Notes under the pieces: generated by a model | Databases searched by the model: none | Told to the model about the DNA's origin: nothing | The model's input: only the letters and a program-made list of their open reading frames with translations | Shown: positions 49,301-59,325 of the stretch, piece by piece | Layout: every line of letters starts with the position of its first letter | How positions within the stretch are numbered: position 1 is the stretch's first letter | Assembly (NCBI GenBank): GCA_019359245.1 | Contig: JAHHHR010000011.1 | Span: 1-64,000, forward strand | Direction: 5' to 3' | DNA from: Nostoc desertorum CM1-VF14 | GTDB taxonomy: Bacteria; Cyanobacteriota; Cyanobacteriia; Cyanobacteriales; Nostocaceae | DNA: 64,000 nt | Made by a program: the position numbers and the translations under genes

Positions 49301-50842
49301 GTGATAGCTATTAGCTTGATACCTTTCTTAATTCATTCATCTAGGAAAGGTAATTTTTTAACTCCTCTACATACTAGTATTTTAGTACTAGTGATATTTT
49401 TAGTTGGACAGCAAGTCTTCAACCTCTGGATAGCACACCTAACTCATGAAGCATTTGACTGCGTAACCCATACTTTATTGGTAGAGCGAGAAGGAGAACG
49501 TCTACTTCATGCTGTGATAGATAATGAAGAAAAAGCTTTTTTAGAAAGTTCCAGTCAGGGGCGAACCAATCTTATAGATTATGGTGAGAAGAAGCCCAAC
49601 TTCCACAAAAGCTTCAACTATCTATACAATCTTGTACAAGACAACCCTGCTCAAATAAAACAACTTCATAAAATTAGATATATCTATAACCAGTGGCAAA
49701 GGGAGTTGCAGGAAAAAGCGCTTTCTAGTTCTGCCAGTAACCACGGTGTCGCAAAAAACACTTTATTTGGTTCCTTGCACAACGAGATTGAGAAACTGAT
49801 TCAGCACGAAGAGATGCTTTTGAGCGATCGCCAAATTCGTGTAGAGCGCTTGCACGATATTAACACTGCGATAAACGTCTTCAGCACATCAGTTATTCTT
49901 TTAGGAGCGCTTTTAAATCTCCAGTTGTTGCATCGGCGAATCAAGCTTCCATTAAAGAAATTGACACAAGTTAGCAAACTTTGGCAAGCGGGACAAATGG
50001 AAGTGCAACTCTCCCATTCTTCTAAAGACGAAATCGGGGAACTAGCTGGAGTTCTTAACGCGATGGCTGATAAAACTCGTCACCGTCAACAAAGTATTGA
50101 GGTGCGTAACCAACAGCTTGAAGACATGATATCTGCACTGTCTCACGATCTACGTATTCCTTTACTTGCCACTCGTAATACTCTAGACTGTATGAGCAGA
50201 GGAGCTTTTGGCCCAGTAAATGACACTTGGAAAGAAGTATTTGAAGAGTACGATGAAGCTAATGAGGATCTACTTCAGCTTGTGGAACTCCTCTTAGATA
50301 TTTCCCGTTATGAAGCACGCAGCGCTTGTTTAGTTTGCGATCGCCTCAATTGGGAAAAGATTTTAATTAAAGTAATTGGTCAGGTAAAAGCAACATCTAC
50401 ACGTGAGTTAGCCTTCATTTGTAAAATTTCTCAACTGCTGCCAACAGTCTACGGTGATGAATTAGAAATTCAACGGGTTTTACAAAACTTACTTGATAAC
50501 GCTGTGCGGGTAAGTAAGCCTAAAGGGGAAATTATTTTAGAGATAAGGCCTTATGGAGAAGGTCAAGTGCAGATTTCGGTGCGGGATTACGGTTCAGGAA
50601 TTGCACCGCAAGTTAAAGAAAAGCTATTCCAACGCTTTATTCAAGGACAAGGGCATCGTGGAAGAAGTGGACTTGGTCTGTACTTATGTCGTCAAATTAT
50701 TGAGGCTCACGGAGGAAACATTGGTGTCGAAAGCTCTCTTGGAGAGGGAAGTACTTTTTGGTTTACTCTCCCAAGTGCCATCAATAACGTTGATTGCAAC
50801 TATGAACAGAATATAAGTAGATGTAGCAAGAATGATGCCTAA
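49301..50842 (+). CDS. Membrane histidine kinase with HAMP-like region (GTG start)
   Basis: SALSHDLRIPLLATRNTL, LLDNAVRV, RDYGSGIAP, GRSGLGLYLCRQIIEAHGG. Confidence 0.92.
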   Translation: MIAISLIPFLIHSSRKGNFLTPLHTSILVLVIFLVGQQVFNLWIAHLTHEAFDCVTHTLLVEREGERLLHAVIDNEEKAFLESSSQGRTNLIDYGEKKPNFHKSFNYLYNLVQDNPAQIKQLHKIRYIYNQWQRELQEKALSSSASNHGVAKNTLFGSLHNEIEKLIQHEEMLLSDRQIRVERLHDINTAINVFSTSVILLGALLNLQLLHRRIKLPLKKLTQVSKLWQAGQMEVQLSHSSKDEIGELAGVLNAMADKTRHRQQSIEVRNQQLEDMISALSHDLRIPLLATRNTLDCMSRGAFGPVNDTWKEVFEEYDEANEDLLQLVELLLDISRYEARSACLVCDRLNWEKILIKVIGQVKATSTRELAFICKISQLLPTVYGDELEIQRVLQNLLDNAVRVSKPKGEIILEIRPYGEGQVQISVRDYGSGIAPQVKEKLFQRFIQGQGHRGRSGLGLYLCRQIIEAHGGNIGVESSLGEGSTFWFTLPSAINNVDCNYEQNISRCSKNDA

Positions 50843-51512
50843 GATTGACGAAGAGAAAACTGTGCGGGTTCTATTAGTTGATGATCACGCTTTAATCCGC
50901 CGAGGAATGAAAGGGCAATTTAGCCTTGAACCTGGTTTTAGTATAGTTGGAGAGGCATTGGATGGTGAACAGGCTGTTGAATTAGCTAACCAACTCCAGC
51001 CAGATGTAGTCTTAATGGATATTGATCTGCCAGTTATGGATGGGATTACAGCCACCCAGCAGATAAAAAGTAGCTGCTTGACCACTCGTGTTCTAGCCTT
51101 AAGTGCCTTTGACGAGGATATCCAAGTCATGGGGATGCTTGCAGCCGGTGCTGATGGTTACTGCCTTAAAACCATTGAGTGGGAACAGCTCATCGCCGTC
51201 ATTCAATTGATACTTCAAGGCGGTGCTTATTTAGATCCTTTAATAGCTCAAAAAGTTGCTCGGATGCTTAGGTCAACCCCTGTAGCCCCCGATGTTCCTG
51301 TATCTAAAGCAATAGCGGAACCGATTCTCAGTAATCGTGAACGCGAGATTCTTAAACTTATTGCACAAGGTCACTCAAATCAGCAGATTGCAAATCAACT
51401 CTACCTATCACTTGGAACCGTCAAGTCTTATGTACGTATGGTTCTCAACAAACTTAGCGTTGATGATCGTGTCCAAGCAGCAGCTTTAGCCGTACGCCAA
51501 GGGTTGATTTAA
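50832..51512 (+). CDS. NarL/LuxR-family response regulator
   Basis: VRVLLVDDHALIRRGM, VVLMDIDLPVMDG, GYCLKTIE, HTH LSNREREILKLIAQGHSNQQIANQLYLSLGTVKSYVRMVLNKL. Confidence 0.94.
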   Translation: MMPKIDEEKTVRVLLVDDHALIRRGMKGQFSLEPGFSIVGEALDGEQAVELANQLQPDVVLMDIDLPVMDGITATQQIKSSCLTTRVLALSAFDEDIQVMGMLAAGADGYCLKTIEWEQLIAVIQLILQGGAYLDPLIAQKVARMLRSTPVAPDVPVSKAIAEPILSNREREILKLIAQGHSNQQIANQLYLSLGTVKSYVRMVLNKLSVDDRVQAAALAVRQGLI

Positions 51513-51514
51513 GC

Positions 51515-51817
51515 TTAGAGGAATTTATATAAACAGGCAGATAATTCTGTAAAAGTGGTAGCCAGTGGTGAGATGTCATTAATCAGTTTTTCTGACCACA
51601 AAATGTAAGGCTGAAGTAGTTGATGTTGGAATTTATCAGGTATGGGCAGGCATAACACTAAAACATGAGGTGCAAACAAAGCTATCTCTTCAAGTGTGGG
51701 AATACAGTAATATGGAAAAACTTCTGCATTTTGTTTTAGGCAATGACTGCTGACGCGCTGCACAGTAGTGACATTGCTACCAATAACCATAATTTTGTGT
51801 TTTTTCATATAATTCAT
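51515..51817 (-). CDS. Hypothetical protein (possible degenerate receiver-like fold)
   Basis: KIMVIGSNVTTVQRVSSHCLKQNAEVFPYYCIPTLEEIALFAPHVLVLCLPI. Confidence 0.4.
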   Translation of the reverse strand: MNYMKKHKIMVIGSNVTTVQRVSSHCLKQNAEVFPYYCIPTLEEIALFAPHVLVLCLPIPDKFQHQLLQPYILWSEKLINDISPLATTFTELSACLYKFL

Positions 51818-52778
51818 AGCTTAGACTGATCCGCAAATGTGAAATGCTTACTATACAGCCGTTTTAGCAATTATAAAGGAAGTGCGATTATAACCGCTTA
51901 ATGGATACTTGTGAATACAATTAAGTTAATTTTTCATTTTACTAGAAACAGTAAATGCTTACAGTAGTTTGCTTTTTAAGTAAGATACGAAATGCAGGAT
52001 TCACGCATCAAATGTAAGGAGTTTCTACTTCCTGCCTCACTTCTCTACAAGAAACTGCGCCCGAAGCGTAGCTATGCCACAGGCTTTACGGCTGCGCCCC
52101 TCGACTTCGCTCGGGCTAAACTCAGTGACCCAGATATTGTGTTTTTAGTCAACTCATTATGTTGTTTTATTGTATGACTTTATTGATAGCTGAGGTCAGC
52201 CACCAAGATATTTTCATTCAACAAACATAAGTAAGTCAGCGTTAAAAAATCAAGCTATTTAACGAAGTATAAGATTAGCGCATAGCTTATAAACTGCTCA
52301 TTTCATAGCTTTTACAAGATCAAACATACCTAGGTTTTATCGTGCCTACTTAATTATTATGAAATTTACACTATCTGTACGCTACAGCCAAGCGGATAGT
52401 TAGCTGGATAATTTTATTCTTCATTAGGATACTGTATAAAAAATAATTTAAGTAGTCATCAGATAGTATTTTATATCGGTATTTGCGTACGAAAGTATAC
52501 GTATACTTTACTAAGTCTTTACTCAACCTTGTAAACAAGTTCTTAAGTCTTATCCAATCTTTGATGGTACTTAGACATTGAAAACAATGCAAGTATCTTA
52601 AAAGCCTTGACAGATTTAAAGATTTCAGTTTTGTCGCAAGCATTGCTCACCTACCACCAACCGTACTGTTTCTTATTAATTATCGATGGATTTATCAGTA
52701 TATTCCGGTGATTAGAAAACATGAGCAATGCTCTAAATTCCACTATTTTGCAACTCCAGATGGCGAATATTAAATTAT

Positions 52779-53564
52779 ATGGCAGACAGAGTTAGTTTTC
52801 TCAACACTGATTTTGATCGTATGCCTTTAGACGAGGCAACTGAACTGTTACTGATGCGGTTACTAAAGCGGCAGGGTGGTCGCGTATACTATGCCAATGC
52901 CCATACTATGGTGACTGCCGCTAAGAACCCAGCATTCGCAAAGGCGTTAGAGCAGAGTGATTTGTTGTTGGCAGATGGTAGTGGAGTTCGTTGGGGTAGC
53001 GCTTTCTTGGGTACACCGTTGGTACATAATCTAAATGGCACTGATTTAGTTCCGGCTTTGTGCAAAGATGGGGCGGCAAAAGGTTTATCAGTCTATTTTC
53101 TCGGTGGTAAGCCAGGCGTAGCTGAAGATGCGGCAGCTAACCTCAAGAAAGCGTATTCTGGCTTGATAATTGCTGGAACTCAGCATGGCTATTTTCCTGA
53201 AGCACAAACGCAGCAAGTATTAGAGGCGATTCGGATAGCCCGCCCCCACCTGCTGTTAGTAGCGATGGGTGTACCCTTACAGGAAATTTGGATTAATCAA
53301 TACGCTAGCCAATTGCCTAGTATCACTTGTATGGGTGTGGGGGGTTTGTTCGATTTTATGGCTGAACGTGTACCCCGTGCCCCCTATTCGATTCGCGCTG
53401 TTGGTATGGAGTGGCTGTGGCGCCTGGCAATGGAACCGACTCGACTTTGGCAGCGCTATCTTCTAGGCAACTTGATCTTTTTACGTTTAGTACTAACCTA
53501 CGCGTTTGCTCGACGCCAAAGTGAACAACAAAGTGACACAAAATTCACAGCAAAATCCCATTAG
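52779..53564 (+). CDS. WecG/TagA/CpsF-family glycosyltransferase
   Basis: YYANAHTMVTAAKNPAFAKALEQSDLLLADGSGVRW, VYFLGGKPGVAEDAAANLKKAYSGLIIAGTQHGYF, MGVPLQEIWI. Confidence 0.94.
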   Translation: MADRVSFLNTDFDRMPLDEATELLLMRLLKRQGGRVYYANAHTMVTAAKNPAFAKALEQSDLLLADGSGVRWGSAFLGTPLVHNLNGTDLVPALCKDGAAKGLSVYFLGGKPGVAEDAAANLKKAYSGLIIAGTQHGYFPEAQTQQVLEAIRIARPHLLLVAMGVPLQEIWINQYASQLPSITCMGVGGLFDFMAERVPRAPYSIRAVGMEWLWRLAMEPTRLWQRYLLGNLIFLRLVLTYAFARRQSEQQSDTKFTAKSH

Positions 53565-53747
53565 ATGCACGAAGTAAGTCTGGATTTGAAACCGATTTGA
53601 ACTTTTAAGTTACTACCAACACTGATAAAAAGCTGTTTGTAACAATACTTAAGCAATCTCTGGATTAATTGCGATACGAGCATATGTGGTGTACCACACA
53701 CCTCTCATGCTTTTTAAAGTCAGCTTTTTAGCTAGTTAATCAGCTAA

Positions 53748-54110
53748 ATGCTAATTAAATCTATAAAACTTATGACTCTTACACAAGAAAGTCGACTGAT
53801 TGTGATTCAACCTCAGCAATGCTTAGATTTGAAGTATGGTAATACTTTAAGGGAACAGTTATATAGCCTAGTACCTCACCCCCAACATCTTTGGGTGATT
53901 GATCTAGTCAAAGTAGATTTTATGGATAGTTCGGGCTTAACTGCTTTACTTAAGGTGGTTTCAGCTATACGTTCAAATGGCTGTCGTTTAGTAATTTGAA
54001 ATCTGCAAGCACCTGTTCGGATGATTTTTGAACTGACTCAGATGGATTCAGTGTTTGAAATTTATGAAAATTATGATGCCGTCATAACGATGTTCAATGC
54101 TCAACCATGA
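53748..54110 (+). pseudogene. STAS-domain anti-sigma factor antagonist-like protein, interrupted by in-frame TGA at 53997-53999
   Basis: LWVIDLVKVDFMDSSGLTALLKVVSAIRSNGCRLVI*NLQAPVRMIFELTQMDSVFEIYENYDAVITMFNAQP. Confidence 0.8.
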
Positions 54111-54286
54111 AGTATTGATTGCTACGTCGCTGCAAATATTTTAAATAATAGATTAAAGATTGGCTGGTTACATATTTATTTGCTGAACCTGTTAAACAAT
54201 CTCATTCTTGCTTTTAAAAATTACTGAAATAAGGAAATGTACAGACGATTGAGATCGTAAATTTATTTACCCAAACTGTAATTACT

Positions 54287-54979
54287 ATGTCTAATACCTC
54301 TACTTCTAACCATTTTCATATGCCATTTATAGATGATCCCCATAATGCTGCTAAAGCTAAACTTCCAGTTCACCCCTCTGTACTCAGTAAAGCCAAGCGG
54401 ATGATTGACATCTTGGGTGCTGTTGTAGGGCTATGGATTACACTAATTGTAGTAATTCCTATTGCGATCGCAATTAAGTTAGATAGCCCAGGCCCTATCT
54501 TTTACAGTCAAGTTCGCTGTGGTTTGAATGGGCGTTACTTCCGAATTTGGAAATTTCGCTCGATGTCACTCGGAGCTGATAAACTTAAGCATTTAGTTAA
54601 GAATGAAGCTCAAAGCGATCAGATATTCAAAAATGAGAATGACCCCCGCATTACCTGTATAGGCAGGTTTCTTCGTCGCACTAGCTTAGACGAACTCCCT
54701 CAATTTTGGAATGTGCTGGTAGGAGAAATGAGCCTAGTCGGCACCCGCCCTCCCACTCCCAATGAAGTGATAAACTACTCAATACACCACTGGGTTCGGT
54801 TGAATGTCAAACCGGGTATGACTGGTGAATGGCAGGCTTATGGTCGCTCTAGTATTAAAAACTTTGAAGATATTGTTCACATGGACTTAGACTACCAACG
54901 GAAGTGGTCTATCTTTTATGATATTATTTTAATTTTAAAAACTTTAAAAGTTGTGTTAGATAAGAATGGTGCTTGCTAA
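54287..54979 (+). CDS. Exopolysaccharide-initiating sugar transferase (polyprenyl-phosphate glycosylphosphotransferase)
   Basis: AKRMIDILGAVVGLWIT...LDSPGPIFYSQVRCGLNGRYFRIWKFRSM...RFLRRTSLDELPQFWNVLVGEMSLVGTRPP. Confidence 0.95.
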   Translation: MSNTSTSNHFHMPFIDDPHNAAKAKLPVHPSVLSKAKRMIDILGAVVGLWITLIVVIPIAIAIKLDSPGPIFYSQVRCGLNGRYFRIWKFRSMSLGADKLKHLVKNEAQSDQIFKNENDPRITCIGRFLRRTSLDELPQFWNVLVGEMSLVGTRPPTPNEVINYSIHHWVRLNVKPGMTGEWQAYGRSSIKNFEDIVHMDLDYQRKWSIFYDIILILKTLKVVLDKNGAC

Positions 54980-55813
54980 CGTAGAGCCAATTAATGTTAG
55001 TGAAAACTGATAAATTTCTTCAACTTCCTCACAGAGAATTAACAGTGTTTCCATCGCCTCTGCGAGAGAAATCAACTCTGTCCAAGAAGAGCCACTAACT
55101 AAATTTTGGGCATGAGCTAATCGGTTTCGCAACTGTTCAGCAGACTTAAGGAAGCGTTCACCAAATCGCTTGGACTTTAATCCCAATTGCTGGAGAAGTT
55201 CTGGTTGATTTTAAATCAACTCTCGTTTATCACAGAATTGCAGATAATCTAACAAATCGGTAGCTTCGTTTCTTTCCTGGCTTTCTCGCCATAGCCTTTG
55301 AGCAACTTCTAAGCGTTCAGGTTTGAGGACTTTTTGCCAAGAATCTTGAGGATAGTAAATCCGCACCAGCCGTAGCAGATTCATTTCTAGCAGCGTTACC
55401 AAACCAAACAGTAGCATTCGCGCGGGTGCTTTCTGCAAGTCGCCACAGGTAACAATACCATTCACTTGATTGCAGTCCAGAACAAACAATCGCTGAGTTT
55501 GTTGCAAAATGGGTAGTAACTTTATCAGTGGGGTGGAAATGGCAATTAGTTCTTTTGGATGAAACACGCGTTGATAGTCGCCACACTTCCCAGATTTACC
55601 TTCTATTAAACTAGAGCATTCTACATAACCGCTAACAGTATCTCCTGTCTCAACGCCGATTACATCAAAATTGTGCGCCTGCATCCAATGCAGCACCTCT
55701 GTAACTTCTGCATCAGCTGGCATAGCTTTGAGGGGTTCTGCCACATATTCAATGGTGATATTGTTCTCAAACAAACTCCGCAAGTCTTGAGAACGCGATT
55801 TTAGCTGTTTCAT
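54956..55813 (-). pseudogene. CBS-domain-like protein interrupted by in-frame TAA (minus strand, 55211-55213)
   Basis: Same-frame ORFs 55211-55813 and 54956-55186 join: ...LLDYLQFCDKRELI*NQPELLQQL-K-KRFGERFLKSAEQLRNRLAHAQNLVSGSSWTELISLAEAMETLLILCEEVEEI. Confidence 0.75.
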
Positions 55814-55853
55814 CCCCCTTCTTTAAAGAATTTTATCGTACATGCGCGATGGG

Positions 55854-57149
55854 CTACGCCCCGCCATAGGCGATCGCTCGCCGAATTTTGTGCCAGATTA
55901 GCCCTGCGACAATCAACCCTAAACCCACTTGCCAAATCGAAGACTCTACCCAAAAAGCGAGAAAAAGGCAAGAGACAAGACCTAGCCAACCTACCCATAC
56001 AGGATAAAGTCGCTCCGATGGGGCCAAACGCAAAGCAGCGAAACTGGTAATTGCGTAATAAATCAAAACACTAAAGGCACTAAACGACCAAGTAGTTTTG
56101 ACATTACCCAACAGTACCAGCAGAGCGATCGCTATCCCTACAAATATTACAGCCCAGTATGGGGTTGTCTGTTGTTCGTTAAGCTGCGCTAAGAATTTTG
56201 GTGCATCTGAACGCCTCCCCATTGCCAGTAACACACGGGATAAGCCCAAAATCAGGTTCAATAGCACGCCTAGCATGGCTGTCACCGCCCCAACTCCTAA
56301 GATTAAAGCACCACCGGAACCGGCAACGTTGCGGACTGCCACTTCTAGAGGCGCTGCTGTCTGCCCTGTGCTACTGCCCAAGACATCTGCTCCCACAGCC
56401 CCAATACCAACTATCGCCACTGCCATGTAAAGCAACATTGTCAGCAGCAGACAGACAATCATCGCCTTAGGAATCGTTTCCCTTGGGGAGCGTGCTTCCT
56501 CTCCCATTGTGGCAATGCGCCCATAACCTGTGTAGGCGACAAACATCAAGGCGCTAGCATGGAGTACTCCTCCTGGGGAGGTTCTGAAAAAAGGTGTCAA
56601 ATTCTCAATTCCTACCTCGGTAGCACGGGGTAGACAAGCAAGGATAAAAAAGCCTAAAGATAACAGCGTTACCGACACAATCACCGTATTGGTAACATTA
56701 GAGCGCCGAATACCACTTAAAACAACCAAAGTCATTATCGCTACAGCTAAGAGGGCTGTAGGAACTACCCAACTGGAACTCAAACCCCCAATGTTGAGCA
56801 AGTAACCAGCAAAACCTAAAGCGGCGGTTGCGGCTGAGGCAGTCTTTGCTACCAAAAACATCCAACCCGCGGTGAAGCCCAATGCGGGGGTAAGATATCT
56901 GTAACCATATTCATAAGTGCCACCACTGACAGCATGATTAGCTGCTAACTGGGCGCTGTTGAGTCCATTACAGGTGGCAACAATTGCCCCAATTGCTACT
57001 GCCAAAATTACTGCTGGCCCAGCAATCCCTGCTGCAATCCCGATAGTGACAAATACGCCCGTCCCGACAATCGAACCCAGTCCCATCAAGGTTGCACCAA
57101 CAACCCCTAACTCCCGTTTAAGTTGGGGTGGAGAATTTGTGGCAGACAT
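55854..57149 (-). CDS. APC-family amino acid permease
   Basis: LGVVGATLMGLGSIVGTGVFVTIGIAAGIAGPAVILAVAIGAIVATCNGLNSAQLAAN; polytopic. Confidence 0.93.
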   Translation of the reverse strand: MSATNSPPQLKRELGVVGATLMGLGSIVGTGVFVTIGIAAGIAGPAVILAVAIGAIVATCNGLNSAQLAANHAVSGGTYEYGYRYLTPALGFTAGWMFLVAKTASAATAALGFAGYLLNIGGLSSSWVVPTALLAVAIMTLVVLSGIRRSNVTNTVIVSVTLLSLGFFILACLPRATEVGIENLTPFFRTSPGGVLHASALMFVAYTGYGRIATMGEEARSPRETIPKAMIVCLLLTMLLYMAVAIVGIGAVGADVLGSSTGQTAAPLEVAVRNVAGSGGALILGVGAVTAMLGVLLNLILGLSRVLLAMGRRSDAPKFLAQLNEQQTTPYWAVIFVGIAIALLVLLGNVKTTWSFSAFSVLIYYAITSFAALRLAPSERLYPVWVGWLGLVSCLFLAFWVESSIWQVGLGLIVAGLIWHKIRRAIAYGGA

Positions 57150-57513
57150 CTTTATATCTCCCTGTTTAGATTACAAGATGTAACGTTCATCAGTGAGAAT
57201 ATCACGACCGAAAGGCTTGCAGATAATCATATTTTGATGACAATTTTTTTGTTACCGCCTTGATACCAAATTTAAGTCAGCACTAATTTTATACCAATCT
57301 AGTTGGTACGAAATTACTGCTACTCAGTTAATATTAAGTAACAAATTGTTTTGTACCGACGAAAAATAAATATTTATGTAGTTAAATGTATGAGATTAGT
57401 TGATGAATTATCTAGAGAATCCTTCAATAAAAAATATTTTTATTAAAATAACACATCGAATTGATACTTGGTAGAATCATACCAAGAATAACCAGAATAA
57501 CCAAAATTGATTT

Positions 57514-57957
57514 ATGCCAAGAAAAGAACAAGGGTGGGTCACATTTCAAACCTCAGAGGACGAACGGAAGATTCTAGAAGAGTTCTGCGAACAGTCTCAA
57601 CGAACTAAGACGGAGATTCTGCGAGAACTCGTGCGTAGTCTCAATCAGCACACATGGGCGCCAATATCACCGCCAATTCACGAGGATAAACAGGAAGATA
57701 TTTACACTCAAAAGCCTGAAATAGAAGCTAGTATTCAAAAGAAATCATTAAAAGTTAGTTCTCGCAATATTCTTAAAGGTGTGGTTAAACGAGTTGTTTA
57801 TGGAGCAGTTAATAGCGAAGTGACTCTGGAGATTATTCATAAAGTAGAATTAACCTCGATTATTACTAGGGCTTCCGCAGAAGAGTTAGAACTATCTGAA
57901 GGAAAAGAAGCTTATGCAGTCATTAAGTCTAACGATATTGTCATTGCTAGAGAATAG
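57514..57957 (+). CDS. Ribbon-helix-helix-like + TOBE (Mop-like) domain protein
   Basis: N-terminal FQTSEDERKILEEFCEQSQRTKTEILRELVRSL; C-terminal SSRNILKGVVKRVVYGAVNSEVTLEI...ITRASAEELELSEGKEAYAVIKSNDIVIA. Confidence 0.85.
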   Translation: MPRKEQGWVTFQTSEDERKILEEFCEQSQRTKTEILRELVRSLNQHTWAPISPPIHEDKQEDIYTQKPEIEASIQKKSLKVSSRNILKGVVKRVVYGAVNSEVTLEIIHKVELTSIITRASAEELELSEGKEAYAVIKSNDIVIARE

Positions 57958-58184
57958 AATTACTTTGACTTTAGGCGCTGGATATTAAAAAGATGAATTA
58001 TCACTAACATTTTTGATTTTGGAGAACTGCAAGAGAAATTGAGTATATAGTTGATGCTATGTTTACCAGGAGCTACGCCTAAGCAGATCCAAAGTGAGTA
58101 TCAACTAGCATTAAAAATTGTTTAGGGATTAATCTGGTATAATCTTTGTTTTGCTTGCTGCTATAGAAGACTTTACAAAAAGAT

Positions 58185-58601
58185 TTAAAATTGGATGTTG
58201 CGTAGGCGTAGCCCGTCGTAGACATCGCTTATGTAATAGCTATTTTCATATAAATGGAACAGATGATAGGGGCGCATAGCTAGCTGTGTGCCCCTGCTTT
58301 CACCTGAAGTTGACACAGATAACAGATGTGTGATCCTTTGCACCACAAAATCGTTACTGCACCAGTCAGAGTCGAAATAAACCACCACTGCCAAAACCAA
58401 CCGCGCAACCATTCTGGTTTGGTTGTAGAATAACTGCCCGCTTACAGCATCGTAGCTAATTTTCGCCGTGCTAGCCGCCCCTGAACTACTGAAGGTAGCC
58501 TTATCCAAGACAATCTTATCGCCTTGGGAATGTTTGAAGTCAGCGTAGGCGTAGCCCGTCGTAGACATCGCATCTACACCAAGAACAGAACGAACTGGCA
58601 A
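58185..58601 (-). pseudogene. Fragment of an RTX/calcium-binding protein C-terminus, frameshifted and repeat-invaded
   Basis: GDKIVLDKATFSSSGAASTAKISYDAVSGQLFYNQ then frame change (alternative frame reads NQNGCAVGFGSGGLF); REP-like repeats at both ends. Confidence 0.6.
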
Positions 58602-58780
58602 AGGATCACTACGTCTTCTTTGACATCGTTCTGTTCATTCAAATTTTCTCATTTCGAGTCGTGTTAACTGTTTGAGTACGGTAAACCGTATTTGCTCGTT
58701 AGTTCCCAAAGATTAATTTAATTGTTAAGTTTAGTTACATAAATAAAAAATGCTGCAAACATTGCTAAATCGGAGAAATT

Positions 58781-58994
58781 ATGAGAAGCGTTAATATCTT
58801 TGAGGATCAAGACAAATTGAACGACTTTGCGCCTAGCCCATCGCCTAGTTTGGGCGGGTACGCCAACACCTGAGATTTACATCACGCAAGAATATTTGCT
58901 TGATTTCACTAAGTATGCCGAAAAACTTAATGGTCACTTGGCAGTAATTGGATTTATATCTCTTATAGCTTTGGAAATCTTGACTGGTGTTTAA
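58781..58994 (+). pseudogene. High-light-inducible (Hlip/CAB-like) protein gene with a one-base frameshift; absent from ORF track
   Basis: MRSVNIFEDQDKLNDFAPSPSPSLG / (+1 nt) / GTPTPEIYITQEYLLDFTKYAEKLNGHLAVIGFISLIALEILTGV. Confidence 0.75.
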
Positions 58995-59051
58995 TCAAGT
59001 TTCTTGAGCTAAGTCAGAAATAAAACTTAATTAAGATTATTTAACAAGGTT

Positions 59052-59237
59052 ATGAAAGCTACAGAGCAATTGGTGGATTTCTTAGAACAAGAATTGGGTA
59101 TTTCTGGTGGAGCAATTTCTCTTGCTTTGCGACATTGTGAGCAGACACCAAACTTTCTAGCCATGACTCTCTGGCAGTATGGGTTGGTAACAGTGGATCA
59201 GTTAGCCCAAATTTTTGATTGGTTAGAAACAGTATAA
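59052..59237 (+). CDS. DUF2949-like small cyanobacterial protein
   Basis: LVDFLEQELGISGGAISLALRHCEQTPNFLAMTLWQYGLVTVDQLAQIFDWLETV. Confidence 0.75.
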   Translation: MKATEQLVDFLEQELGISGGAISLALRHCEQTPNFLAMTLWQYGLVTVDQLAQIFDWLETV

Positions 59238-59325
59238 GCTGCTTCAACTATTCGGATAGTAAATAACGCACTTTCTGTGAAAGTCACATTCTCAAAAGTT
59301 TTCATTCTAAGGATTGGTTACATTT

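Noticed and set aside
51992-52177. 61-aa ORF MQDSRIKCKEFLLPASLLYKKLRPKRSYATG...
   Set aside because: Composed largely of dispersed repeat sequence (gcgcccgaagcgtagctatgcc, ctcgacttcgctcgggc).
52371-52643. 90-aa minus ORF
   Set aside because: AT-rich intergenic region, no recognisable motif; not enough support for a CDS.
53997-53999. Possible selenocysteine UGA in the STAS gene
   Set aside because: No SECIS-like element was sought beyond inspection, STAS proteins are not known selenoproteins, and many other genes here carry single lesions; a nonsense mutation or error is simpler.
56098-56470. Plus-strand ORFs inside the APC permease and 59532-60640 minus ORFs inside ftsH
   Set aside because: Overlap strongly supported coding genes on the opposite strand and lack domain-like content.
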